From Bdellovibrio sp. (lineage in GTDB: Bacteria; Bdellovibrionota; Bdellovibrionia; Bdellovibrionales; Bdellovibrionaceae), in contig PSRN01000028.1 of assembly GCA_003176075.1 (NCBI GenBank), positions 1 to 41,260 of the forward strand: a stretch of DNA of 41,260 nt. Reading direction: 5' to 3'. Of the stretch, positions 19,511 through 28,734 are shown in pieces; positions within the stretch are counted from its first letter, which is position 1; the number at the start of each line of letters is the position of its first letter. Position numbers and translations under genes: made by a program. The notes below the pieces were generated by a model that saw only the letters and a list, made by a program, of their open reading frames with translations, searched no databases and had not been told where the DNA came from.

Positions 19511-19563
19511 AAATTAATAAAATTAAGTTGAAAATTAATAAAATCAATTTATGATTTAGTTAT
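19511..19563 (+). promoter_or_regulatory. Direct-repeat promoter region of the DUF2089 operon
   Basis: AAAATTAATAAAAT at 19511-19524 and 19532-19545 (21-bp period); TTGAAA 19529-19534, TATGAT 19551-19556, ATG 19564. Confidence 0.5.
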
Positions 19564-19986
19564 ATGACAACTGATGTAAATTCATGGAAAGAGCTAACTA
19601 AGTTAACGCAGGGCAAAGCCTTCGATATCGAACGGGTGCGATTGCGGGAAAATAGCATTGCCATCGAAGGCCGATTCGAGTCCCCGCCCCTGGCGAGAAT
19701 GACCGAGGAGAACCAAGTCTTCGTTGTCGCTTTCCTCCGCAGTCATGGCTCCATCAAAGAGATGGAGCGCCTGTTTGGAATCAGCTACCCGACCGTAAAG
19801 GCGCGCTTAACTCACATTGCTGAGCAACTTCCATTCGTCGAGACCGTTGATGCTCCCCTGCCCCCCAATGGCGACGAGGTGTTGGATCAACTCGAACAAG
19901 GAACCATCGATGTTGACGAGGCGGCGGAGCTTCTTCGTCGCAGGGGAGGTGCCAAAGGCACCGACTTGGTCAGGGGAGAAAAATGA
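19564..19986 (+). CDS. DUF2089 family protein
   Basis: ESPPLARMTEENQVFVVAFLRSHGSIKEMERLFGISYPTVKARL matches DUF2089/HTH. Confidence 0.8.
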   Translation: MTTDVNSWKELTKLTQGKAFDIERVRLRENSIAIEGRFESPPLARMTEENQVFVVAFLRSHGSIKEMERLFGISYPTVKARLTHIAEQLPFVETVDAPLPPNGDEVLDQLEQGTIDVDEAAELLRRRGGAKGTDLVRGEK

Positions 19987-20240
19987 TTCCGCCAATTTTT
20001 ATCAACGTTCGTGTCCATTGGGTTCTCATTCCACTGCCGGTGGTCTTGCTTTGGCCTCTTCTGGCTCTTCTATGGATCGTCACATGTCTTGTGATCTCAG
20101 TTGCCTTGCTTTCAACCGGAGGTGATCCCCTGGCCATCGGCAGAATCTGGCCGACGAGCTGGCGTTTGATTTGCGCCATGCGCGGCACGCGCGTCGACAT
20201 CGAGCAACCCGACGTGCGAGTTCAAGTAATCATAGTCTAA
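19983..20240 (+). CDS. Small membrane protein
   Basis: Overlaps DUF2089 by 4 bp; hydrophobic central segment. Confidence 0.65.
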   Translation: MIPPIFINVRVHWVLIPLPVVLLWPLLALLWIVTCLVISVALLSTGGDPLAIGRIWPTSWRLICAMRGTRVDIEQPDVRVQVIIV

Positions 20241-20310
20241 TGTGAGTTTCAGGAGTTTGTGTGCTTAGGAATTTGTGAGTTCATAAATCTGTGAAAGGAG
20301 TAAGATCGCC

Positions 20311-20742
20311 ATGACTTCAACCGATGAAAGAAAAAGAATTTTAGAGATGATTGCCTCCGGAAAAGTCAGCGTCACAGAGGGCGAACAGCTTCTCAATGCT
20401 TTGGATCAGGGACAACCCAAGACAACCGCGAGCCCTGGCGGACCTCGCTATTTACGTGTGCTGGTGGAGGGCTTTGAGCGCAACTATCGAACTGGAGAAA
20501 CATCCCCACAAAAGGTCAATATTCGCGTTCCGATCCAGCTCCTTTTTGCTGGCGTGAGGCTTGCCGGCTTGATCCCCGCGGCGGCTCACCGACCCATCAA
20601 CCAGGCGCTGCGCGAGAATGGAATTGATCTAGACGTCTCTCAAATCAAGACAGCCGATCTTGAAGAACTGGTGACGCATCTGAGTGACATGAGGGTCGAT
20701 GTCGATCAAAAGGACCAAAAAGTACAAATTTTCTGCGAATAG
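20311..20742 (+). CDS. SHOCT/YvlB-N-like domain protein
   Basis: TDERKRILEMIASGKVSVTEGEQLLNAL N-terminal motif; ggag RBS. Confidence 0.65.
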   Translation: MTSTDERKRILEMIASGKVSVTEGEQLLNALDQGQPKTTASPGGPRYLRVLVEGFERNYRTGETSPQKVNIRVPIQLLFAGVRLAGLIPAAAHRPINQALRENGIDLDVSQIKTADLEELVTHLSDMRVDVDQKDQKVQIFCE

Positions 20743-20746
20743 TGGG

Positions 20747-20773
20747 GAGCGTGGGCGGCGAGGCCGCCACGTG
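20747..20773 (+). repeat. Interspersed hairpin repeat, copy 5 (between convergent genes)
   Basis: GAGCGTGGGCGGCGAGGCCGCCACGTG; triloop GAG instead of GAA. Confidence 0.85.
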
Positions 20774-20775
20774 CA

Positions 20776-22221
20776 TTAATTCGAATGGTCGTAACTGGCC
20801 TTAAAAATTCCAGCGACCCTCTTGCCCGGTTGCTCGAGGAGCCAAGTGACCGTGCTGCCGTCTTCAAGGGCCTGAACAATCAGTACTGTTCCATCTTTTT
20901 CGCCCGTCAGTGTGACAAACATATACTCCGCGGAAAACCTGACCTCGGTGATCTTAAAGTCCTGACTGGCAAATTTGCCCTCGGAGCCAACTTCAACCTC
21001 GGAGCCAACTTCAATTTTGGAGTCACCTTCACCTTCGGAGTCACCTTTAATTTTGGAGCCACCGTGAAAGAATTTATCTTCAAAGTGAAAAGGGTGGGAA
21101 TCGTCCGATCCAGGGCCCACGCCCGCTTCACTCGCGTCTATTCCTTCTACTTGGAATTGGAGTTTCACCTTGTTCACGTCGCCAGTAAAGTGGTTCGCCG
21201 CTTCATAGGCTTTCTTCTGGGCATGGGTCCGCCCGCTCCCGGCCAATGCGAGAAACGTTTCCGCCGAGGTCAATTCGCGAGGGATGACCCGCGGCAGCCG
21301 TGTTTGATCTTTGGCAATTCGAGTAAGAACGGATTCCAGACCCTCGGCCTCTTCAGCCTTCCCCCGTTTCTTCAGAACTGAAATCCTACCCGCGATTCTT
21401 CTGGCAATTTCAATGGTAGTTAATTGACTGGAAGGTCCTGCAGCCATTTCCTGTCCATTTCGGCCCTGCCCATTATGTGCCGGACCTAACAGGAATTCGA
21501 CCTGACCCAGGCGGCCTGAAACGAACTTGGCGACTTCCACTGAATCTTCGAGAGCCGAGATTTTCCCCGCCAAAAGCTCATGGTCAGGGTCCGAGCCCGA
21601 AGGGGCCCCATTCACCCCGGTCTTGAAGTCACGTTTTGCGAAGACGATCACACTTTCACCCAATTGAGCTGCCCTGTCGACGCCACTCTTTCGCTTACTA
21701 ATAGGAACACCTTCATCATTGGCAAGACTTATCGCCATCGCTAGCTGCTCCTCAGCGATCCTCACAATAGACTTCATCTGGCTATAAAAGTCAGGAACCT
21801 CTTCCGGTTCTGTGACCCAGCTTCCAAAAAGACGGCCAAACCCGGGAACAAATCCGAAATACTGAGCGAAAGTTCGAACAGCCTTAACTCCTGGCCCCGC
21901 CGAATTCGGCGAACCGCTCAAGCCCGACTGATTCCGTGGATTCTTAAGTTCGATGAGAAGGTCAAATCCAGTATTGAACCGCGTGAGTTCAGCTTGGACA
22001 CGGTCGCCGATTTTTCGGGCATTGACATCACTGCAATCGACCGCGGCAGTGAAATCGACGGTAGCAGCGACTTGGGACGAATGCGTGAGGAAGAACAGCA
22101 TGAACGAGAACAGAAAGGACCAAATTCGAACTTTCATCCTAATCCTGGAAGAGGAAGATGGACTCGAAAATAAATCAAAAAATGGACGTGAAACTGAAGG
22201 TATGGATACTTGATTCAACAT
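20776..22221 (-). CDS. Hypothetical exported protein with hexapeptide repeat region
   Basis: Hydrophobic signal (WSFLFSFMLFFLTHSSQVAA) after an extended N-terminus; true start may be an internal ATG. Confidence 0.65.
   Translation of the reverse strand: MLNQVSIPSVSRPFFDLFSSPSSSSRIRMKVRIWSFLFSFMLFFLTHSSQVAATVDFTAAVDCSDVNARKIGDRVQAELTRFNTGFDLLIELKNPRNQSGLSGSPNSAGPGVKAVRTFAQYFGFVPGFGRLFGSWVTEPEEVPDFYSQMKSIVRIAEEQLAMAISLANDEGVPISKRKSGVDRAAQLGESVIVFAKRDFKTGVNGAPSGSDPDHELLAGKISALEDSVEVAKFVSGRLGQVEFLLGPAHNGQGRNGQEMAAGPSSQLTTIEIARRIAGRISVLKKRGKAEEAEGLESVLTRIAKDQTRLPRVIPRELTSAETFLALAGSGRTHAQKKAYEAANHFTGDVNKVKLQFQVEGIDASEAGVGPGSDDSHPFHFEDKFFHGGSKIKGDSEGEGDSKIEVGSEVEVGSEGKFASQDFKITEVRFSAEYMFVTLTGEKDGTVLIVQALEDGSTVTWLLEQPGKRVAGIFKASYDHSN
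20981..21070. repeat. Five 18-bp tandem units, in frame in 20776..22221
   Basis: tcggagccaacttcaacc / tcggagccaacttcaatt / ttggagtcaccttcacct / tcggagtcacctttaatt / ttggagccaccgtgaaag. Confidence 0.9.
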
Positions 22222-22373
22222 AATTTCGGAATTCAGCCTGCGTCCTGAAAGAAATCAAATTAATCCACAACCAGTGAAAAAGATTCGCGGCCACCAACAG
22301 TTGATGCAACAGCCGGGAGTTTTTGCAACTGCCCACCCATTTCAGGCAGGCAAGCTAAATAATTATGCCTCAT

Positions 22374-22535
22374 TTACGAACATATCTTAGATTTAAATTG
22401 GGACAAATTTGGTGAGTCGTTACTCCGACCACACGGTGATGGCGAGCCGTCCACAATTTTCTTGATTTCAGGTGACTTGACGGCAGCGACGAGAGCATCG
22501 CCGAATTGATCGGCCTCGGCCTCGGCTTTGGTCAT
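22374..22535 (-). CDS. Small ORF (53 aa), ATGA-coupled to an upstream ORF
   Basis: MTKAEAEADQFGDALVAAVKSPEIKKIVDGSPSPCGRSNDSPNLSQFKSKICS*; its ATG overlaps the TGA of an ORF ending ...SRFPEPHPYALKKGQ*. Confidence 0.35.
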   Translation of the reverse strand: MTKAEAEADQFGDALVAAVKSPEIKKIVDGSPSPCGRSNDSPNLSQFKSKICS

Positions 22536-22936
22536 TGCCCTTTCTTGAGAGCATAAGGGTGCGGCTCCGGAAATCGAGATAGCAAAGACTTCACAATTCC
22601 GTTGCGGCGGAGCTTAAGAGCTTTGACCATGTAGTTACGGTCAGACTTACGTGAGTATTGTGCCTCATCGACAACTTCTTCAATAAACTGATCGCTGAGC
22701 TTTCGAAATTCCGATACAATTTCAACTGCATCCTGCCGATTAATATTATGCCAAGGATGATCTGGAATGTCTTCACCGTGATAACCTCTAACCTCAAAAG
22801 TATCATGCTATATAACAGAACATCAGAGTTCCCAAATAGCACACCAAATAGCGCTTCATTCCATCCTTCCTTCTTGGGGGAATAGCGATGGTTATAGTAG
22901 TTCATTTGGTGGTACCTTGATAGAACATTGTAGTTT

Positions 22937-23446
22937 CTATAGTTTTTGAGGCGACGGTTTGATCGTTATTGGCAAAGAAACCGATGTGCCGGAAGCCAAA
23001 ATCAATCCAAAGCGGGCGGAGGAAAGGACATTCTGAAGGCACGAGTTGAAGGCATTGAATCCGTCACCAGATTTCCAAGAGATCTTATAATTGGCCCCAG
23101 TGGCGGAATTTTCGGATGGAATTAAGTCAAAAGAAAGAATGAACTCGACCGGAATTTTGATCTTTCCTTTTTCCAGGCAGGTTAACACTGCGGGGGTACA
23201 AATGATGACTCCGCGTTGAATTGCCAATCTATCCACAGCGGTGGGTATCGACTCGCCTGCTCCCCCAACCTCTATGGATCGGCCGGAAAGGGTAAGGATA
23301 TGGGATGCTTTTTCTGCTTCGTTCAGTCTCACTTTTTCCATTAACTGGGGATCGCAGGGGCTTGGTTTGCCTGCTGAAGAAAAGCTGCCCAATACGATCG
23401 CCCAGCAAAGCGCACTTATGGATGTCATCGCTCTTAAGGATTTCAT
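22937..23446 (-). CDS. Hypothetical secreted protein, possibly AgmX/PglI-C-like
   Basis: Signal MKSLRAMTSISALCWAIVLGSFSSAG; C-terminal FNSCLQNVLSSARFGLILASGTSVSLPITIKP resembles the end of AgmX/PglI-C domains. Confidence 0.5.
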   Translation of the reverse strand: MKSLRAMTSISALCWAIVLGSFSSAGKPSPCDPQLMEKVRLNEAEKASHILTLSGRSIEVGGAGESIPTAVDRLAIQRGVIICTPAVLTCLEKGKIKIPVEFILSFDLIPSENSATGANYKISWKSGDGFNAFNSCLQNVLSSARFGLILASGTSVSLPITIKPSPQKL

Positions 23447-23554
23447 GGCAAAAATCTAAGTAAAAAAACAGGGCCAGCAAAGCACTTTTTTGCAAACCTC
23501 TTGCGCTCATCCGGACGCATCCATAAATTGGTTCGCAACGAACGGAGGTGACCT

Positions 23555-24541
23555 ATGCCGCACGCGATCCGCATCTACGAACACGGCGGTCCTGAAAAGT
23601 TGAAATGGGAAGAATTCAATCCAGGTTCACCCGGACCGGGAGAGGTCTTGGTTCAAAATAAAGCTGTAGGGCTAAATTTTCTCGATACCTACCATCGGAG
23701 TGGCCTTTACCCCATTCCCCTACCTAGCATCATTGGGTCCGAGGGCGCTGGCGTGGTCACGGCCTTGGGACCCAAAGTGAAGGATTTGAAAGTGGGTGAT
23801 CGTGTGGCCTACGTCGATCCCATAGGCGCTTACAGCCAAGAATTGATTCGGCCCGCTGATCGTCTGGTCAAGATTCCGACAGGTGTGAGTGAATCACTGG
23901 CGGCGGCGGTTCTCCTCAAAGGCATGACGGCCGAATATCTGCTTCACCGCACCTACAAAGTGAAACGAGGCGAAGTCATTTTGGTTCATGCCGCCGCTGG
24001 TGGCGTTGGACAAATTCTTTGCCAGTGGGCCCGACACAAAGGTGTCGTTGTCATTGGAACAGTTGGCAGCCAGGAGAAAGTCGCCATCGCCAAAAAAGTC
24101 GGATGCCGCCATGTCATCGTCACCGGCCAGGAACCCTTTTCTCCCAAGGTTCGGCAGCTCACCAAAGGCCGCGGGGTTCCCGTCGTTTACGACGGCGTCG
24201 GCAAGGAAACTTTCATGGAATCGCTCGACTGCCTGTCGCCTCGTGGTCTCTTGGTCAGCTTCGGCAACGCCTCAGGCGCCGTTCCCGCCTTCCAAATCGG
24301 AATCCTCTCACAAAAGGGCTCGCTTTTCTTGACCCGGCCGTCTCTTAAAACCCACGTCGAACGACGGGAAGATTTGGTGCAAAGCGCGCGCGCCGTTTTT
24401 TCAGCTGTAAAGAGCGGGGCCGTTAAGGTGTCGATCAACCAAACCTACCCGTTGCAGGAGGCAGCGCGAGCGCATCATGATCTTGAGGCCCGGCGAACGA
24501 TAGGCTCGACCGTGCTGTTGCCGATTATGGAAGGTTCCTAA
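23555..24541 (+). CDS. NADPH:quinone oxidoreductase (zinc-independent MDR)
   Basis: IGSEGAGVVTALGPKVKDLKVGDRVAY, VHAAAGGVGQILCQWARHKGVVVIGTVGS. Confidence 0.95.
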   Translation: MPHAIRIYEHGGPEKLKWEEFNPGSPGPGEVLVQNKAVGLNFLDTYHRSGLYPIPLPSIIGSEGAGVVTALGPKVKDLKVGDRVAYVDPIGAYSQELIRPADRLVKIPTGVSESLAAAVLLKGMTAEYLLHRTYKVKRGEVILVHAAAGGVGQILCQWARHKGVVVIGTVGSQEKVAIAKKVGCRHVIVTGQEPFSPKVRQLTKGRGVPVVYDGVGKETFMESLDCLSPRGLLVSFGNASGAVPAFQIGILSQKGSLFLTRPSLKTHVERREDLVQSARAVFSAVKSGAVKVSINQTYPLQEAARAHHDLEARRTIGSTVLLPIMEGS

Positions 24542-24554
24542 TCAAATAAAGTTT

Positions 24555-25373
24555 GTGAATGATTCTCTGCATTTTATGTTGAGCTGTAGATTCCGTCCAT
24601 CCTACGACTGGGCTTGGGTCACCTACCGAGGAACAATTTACTTTGCTGGCTGCCCGACCGACAGGCCTCTGAACAGCCCGAGCTCCGCCACGGTCAAGCT
24701 ACTGCAGGGAATTTTCGACCGCTTCCAAGATCAGTCATTTTTTATCCTCCGTCAGCGCCTATTCTTGAACCACCAACCTTCAGCAATGGATCTGGGGATG
24801 ATTCGATTGGTCGCCAAGCGATGGACCAACATCGGTTTCTCGAAGGAGAATAATGAGATGAATGAGCCTCAAGACATTACTTCATGGCAAGAGTTCGGCA
24901 AACGCGATGAGCTGTTTGTCGAGTCGAAACTCCCAAGGATCCGTTTCACCTCGTCGGTCGATCACATCGGCTCGCTCGAGGAAGCATCGCAAGCTCTCGT
25001 AGAGCTGGAAAGTCAAATTCCCAGCGCGCCAGCCCGCCACCAGCAAGCCAGACGAATCGCCGCCATTTTGACAGACCACAAGGGTCAGGTTCTGTCACGA
25101 AGCGTGCAGCGAGCCTGGCTGAACAAGACTCTTCACGCGGAAGTTGAACTGATGCAGAACTATTTTCGCCAGCACGGTACGGGGTTGCCGCCCCACTCAA
25201 CGATCTATGTCTCTGAACAGCCTTGCAGGATGTGCGCGGCAATGATCGAGCAGATGAAGCCGCAAGGACAATCCATGCAAGTTCACGTTCCACAGCGGGG
25301 AAGGATCCTTTTGCTTGCCCAAGTCAATCTTGCCGAAATCAACAAAACGAGTGTCAAACCTCATTCACTTTGA
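24555..25373 (+). CDS. Bd3614-like deaminase (cytidine deaminase superfamily)
   Basis: LHAEVELMQNYF (HAE) and SEQPCRMCAAMIEQM (PCxxC) zinc motifs, plus an N-terminal extension. Confidence 0.7.
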   Translation: MNDSLHFMLSCRFRPSYDWAWVTYRGTIYFAGCPTDRPLNSPSSATVKLLQGIFDRFQDQSFFILRQRLFLNHQPSAMDLGMIRLVAKRWTNIGFSKENNEMNEPQDITSWQEFGKRDELFVESKLPRIRFTSSVDHIGSLEEASQALVELESQIPSAPARHQQARRIAAILTDHKGQVLSRSVQRAWLNKTLHAEVELMQNYFRQHGTGLPPHSTIYVSEQPCRMCAAMIEQMKPQGQSMQVHVPQRGRILLLAQVNLAEINKTSVKPHSL

Positions 25374-25457
25374 ACTCAAATCGAAGCTAGGGGGCGACGG
25401 AGCAAGAATTGCTGATTCTGGCAAGAGTCGCTGAGACAGGGGCTGGCCCCCAGAACT

Positions 25458-27590
25458 CTACCGCTGGTCCTTCTCCCCAAACAAATCCACCGCCGCATCC
25501 ACAATGGCCGCGGCGTCCATTTTGTGTTTGCGATAAAGATCGATGGAGTTGTAAGCGCTTTGGCCAAAATGTCCGTGGACCCCGAGAATAACGAAATTCC
25601 TCGTCGTCGGAAGTTGCGCCTTCAAGAATTGACCGTATCCCCCAATCACCTGATGGTCCTCCGCCACGATGACATTTCCTTTTCCCTCTTCCAGGGCCCT
25701 AAGGAATATCGCCCGATCCACTGAGTTCAAGCTGCTGGGATTGACCACGATCGCACCAATACCTTTTTCGCCGAGCTTTGCCTGGGCCATCAGAGCCTGT
25801 GGCAACAATGAGCCAGGCGCAACCAGGCACACGGAACGTTCGCGCCCCTTCGTCGTGTCGGCCAGAATTTGCGCCCCACCCAGGCGGTAAGCTCCACTGG
25901 CGCCAGCGCCATAGGATTTTGGGAAATTCTCGCGGCCCAAAAAGAAGATTGTCGAGGGCGGCGTCACTCCTTGTTTGCGTAGCTGCGCGTATTCTTGCAG
26001 GGCTTGCAGCATCAAGGCTTCAGCTTCTTCACTGCAGGTGAGAGCAATGACTCGCACACGAGGGATCCCACCGGTCATCGCCAAATAGTTCAGTGCCTGG
26101 TGGGAGGCTCCGTCCGCCGCGTCCTGAAACCCGGTGTGGGAGAAAACGGCGATGACCGGTGCATGGGACAGCGACGCCATCAGCAGCGGCAGCGCTCCCT
26201 TGGTCACGCCGAATTGCGCGAAGGTGTCCACGACAGGAATAAATCCTCGGATGGCAAAGCCAGCCCCAATGGAAATCATGTTGCTTTCAGCAACGCCCAC
26301 ATCAATTGACCGGGTCGGAAATTCCTTTCGGAAGCCCGCGGTTCCGGTCGAGCCGGGGAGATCGGCGGCAATGGAAACGACTGGAAGGCCTTCGCGGGCG
26401 GCACACACAAGGGCGGCCGAAATGCCGTTCTGAATTTTCTCCTCAGGACCTGTACCCAGCGGATAGGTCTTCGCGGCGCCCTTGGCTTTCACTTGGTCTT
26501 TCAATTGGGTCTCGCGGGCGACCAGTTCCGCGATCCATTGATGAAACTCCTTCGGCACCGGTCGGCCCACCCTGGAGCCTTGATAGATTTCCTCGATAAA
26601 GGGCGTAAGCTCGGCGGCCGACTTGCATGGAAAGCCATGGCCCCCCGAGGAAGAATCTTGTGTTTTCTGAGTGCCGATGCCCTTGATCGTGCGGGCATGA
26701 ATGGCAATGGGGGTCTGCGGCCGCGCCCGTGCTTCTTCCGCGGCGGCCCGGATCGTGTCATAGCAAGCCTGCAGGTCGTGGCCGTCACGCAACTCCATAA
26801 CCTTCCAGCCCAGGCTGCGGAGAGCTTCGAAACTGGGCTCCATCGAAAAACTCTCTTGGTCAATCCTTCCTGACAGTTTGGTGTTGTTATCGCTGATGAT
26901 CAGAAGAAAGGGACCCACCAGTCTCCGCTTCGCAAGCCCTGGCAACGACGCCATGGCTTCGCGAGCCTCGCCCTCCATGCAAGCGCCATCTGAAATTGCG
27001 GTGACCGTGAGGCGGGGGGCCTGCTGTCGCTCTGCGGAGCCGCTGAAAGCGGCGACTTGGACCATCGCCTCGGCCATGGCGAGCCCCTGGGACTTCGGAA
27101 AGGCCGATCCCAACGGACCGTTGCTGAGGAGAACTCCCTCGGGGAAAAGGTGGGTTTCCCCGTGTCCAGCCAGGCGGCCCTCGATCGAGCGGAACGTTTT
27201 CAACTCGTCAAAGGTCACCCCCGCAACTCCGTAATTGGCTTTCAAGGCGTAGAGGCCGTTTTCACAGTGGCCGGCGTCGTTCACAAAATGAAAGAGTTCG
27301 TGCCATTGCTTTTTCTCGGCGTTGGCGCGCTCGAACATGTAACCGTGAAGCCCAGCCATCAGTTCGGCAAAAGCCGCTGGCCCACCATAGTGACTTGCCG
27401 CGCCGCCAAGGACAGCATGCATATCCATCAGCGCAATCAAAGCCCGCGTGGCCAATGGATCTGCGACTTGCAGCTGACCTTGCGCTCCCCGAATGGTGAC
27501 GGAAAAATGGGGATTCTTTTCAGGGTTACTGAACAAATGAGATTGAGTTTTTAGCGGCTGAGATAGTGGTTGAGAAACTGGTTGAGACAT
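25458..27590 (-). CDS. Transketolase
   Basis: TPP and pyrimidine-binding regions (SNGPLGSAFPKSQGLAMAEAM; DVGVAESNMISIGAGFAIRGFIPVVDTFAQFG); full length with N-terminal SQPVSQPLSQPL. Confidence 0.9.
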   Translation of the reverse strand: MSQPVSQPLSQPLKTQSHLFSNPEKNPHFSVTIRGAQGQLQVADPLATRALIALMDMHAVLGGAASHYGGPAAFAELMAGLHGYMFERANAEKKQWHELFHFVNDAGHCENGLYALKANYGVAGVTFDELKTFRSIEGRLAGHGETHLFPEGVLLSNGPLGSAFPKSQGLAMAEAMVQVAAFSGSAERQQAPRLTVTAISDGACMEGEAREAMASLPGLAKRRLVGPFLLIISDNNTKLSGRIDQESFSMEPSFEALRSLGWKVMELRDGHDLQACYDTIRAAAEEARARPQTPIAIHARTIKGIGTQKTQDSSSGGHGFPCKSAAELTPFIEEIYQGSRVGRPVPKEFHQWIAELVARETQLKDQVKAKGAAKTYPLGTGPEEKIQNGISAALVCAAREGLPVVSIAADLPGSTGTAGFRKEFPTRSIDVGVAESNMISIGAGFAIRGFIPVVDTFAQFGVTKGALPLLMASLSHAPVIAVFSHTGFQDAADGASHQALNYLAMTGGIPRVRVIALTCSEEAEALMLQALQEYAQLRKQGVTPPSTIFFLGRENFPKSYGAGASGAYRLGGAQILADTTKGRERSVCLVAPGSLLPQALMAQAKLGEKGIGAIVVNPSSLNSVDRAIFLRALEEGKGNVIVAEDHQVIGGYGQFLKAQLPTTRNFVILGVHGHFGQSAYNSIDLYRKHKMDAAAIVDAAVDLFGEKDQR

Positions 27591-27656
27591 GGGATCTCCT
27601 CGGAATATTGTTTATCTATTTCTTTCCGCACACGGTCAAACGAGTTGAGGTGCACC

Positions 27657-28604
27657 ATGCGAGAATTTTATCCTGAAATCGAGCCTTTCATGACCGGCCG
27701 GTTGAAGGTTTCGAGCCTGCATGAGATTTATTACGAGCAGGTAGGCAACCCGAAAGGGGATCCAATTGTTTTCTTACACGGCGGCCCCGGTGGCGGGCTT
27801 TCAGACGACTATCGCCGCTATTTCGACCCTAGCCATTACCGGGTTGTTTTGCTGGACCAGAGGGGTTGCGGGCAAAGCACGCCCTATGCCGAGCTCAAGG
27901 AAAACACCACTTGGGACCTGGTCAAAGACATTGAAAAGCTGCGAGAGCACCTAAAGATCGAAAAATGGAAAGTTTTCGGGGGCAGTTGGGGCTCCACCCT
28001 GTCTCTCACCTATGCGGTCACCCATCCCGATCGTGTTACGGCTCTGGTTTTGCGCGGTATTTTTCTTTGCCGGCCTTCCGAACTGCGCTGGTTTTACCAA
28101 GAGGGCGCCAATCAGGTTTTTCCCGATTTCTGGGAGCCTTACCGTGATTTTATCCCGCCCAATGAGCGCCATGATTTCATGGGGGCATACCACCGGCGGC
28201 TCATATCGCCGGACGAAAAACTTCGCCTTGAAGCCGCCCGCATTTGGAGTATTTGGGAAGGTTCCACCTCGCACCTTTACTTCAAGCAAGAATACGCCGA
28301 CGATTATGGCGATCCCGTGAAAGCCGTCGCCTTTGCCCGCATCGAATGCCATTACTTTATGAACAATGCCTTTTTCCCATCGGAGAATTACCTGATGGAA
28401 AATATTGGCCGGATTCGCCATATCCCAGGCACCATTGTGCAGGGCCGCTATGACATGGTCTGCCCCGCCCGCTCAGCCTGGGATCTCCATCGTGGCTGGC
28501 CTGAATCGAAGTTGGTTATGGTTCCCGATGCAGGCCACGCCGCTTCGGAGCCCGGCACGCGCTCAGCGCTGATTGAAGCGACGGACTCCTTGCGCGGGAA
28601 GTGA
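27657..28604 (+). CDS. pip: Proline iminopeptidase (alpha/beta hydrolase)
   Basis: VFLHGGPGGG, LDQRGCGQSTP, VFGGSWGSTLSLTYAVTHPD, AGHAASEPG; ATG at 27657 preferred over the longer ORF start. Confidence 0.93.
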   Translation: MREFYPEIEPFMTGRLKVSSLHEIYYEQVGNPKGDPIVFLHGGPGGGLSDDYRRYFDPSHYRVVLLDQRGCGQSTPYAELKENTTWDLVKDIEKLREHLKIEKWKVFGGSWGSTLSLTYAVTHPDRVTALVLRGIFLCRPSELRWFYQEGANQVFPDFWEPYRDFIPPNERHDFMGAYHRRLISPDEKLRLEAARIWSIWEGSTSHLYFKQEYADDYGDPVKAVAFARIECHYFMNNAFFPSENYLMENIGRIRHIPGTIVQGRYDMVCPARSAWDLHRGWPESKLVMVPDAGHAASEPGTRSALIEATDSLRGK

Positions 28605-28734
28605 GGAGATCGGGGCCACGACTGGGAATTTGGCCTCAATCAAATCGCAAAAACGGGACTGGAGTCGGCCCAATCGCTCCGGGAGTGGGTACTGCCTTTG
28701 CAACATGAGCAAGGGAGCAAGGCGAGCAGGGCAT

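Noticed and set aside
20747-20773. Copy 5 hairpin as a plain bidirectional terminator
   Set aside because: It is between convergent genes, but it lacks a T-run and is near-identical to copies inside coding regions, so it is listed as a repeat; terminator activity is not excluded.
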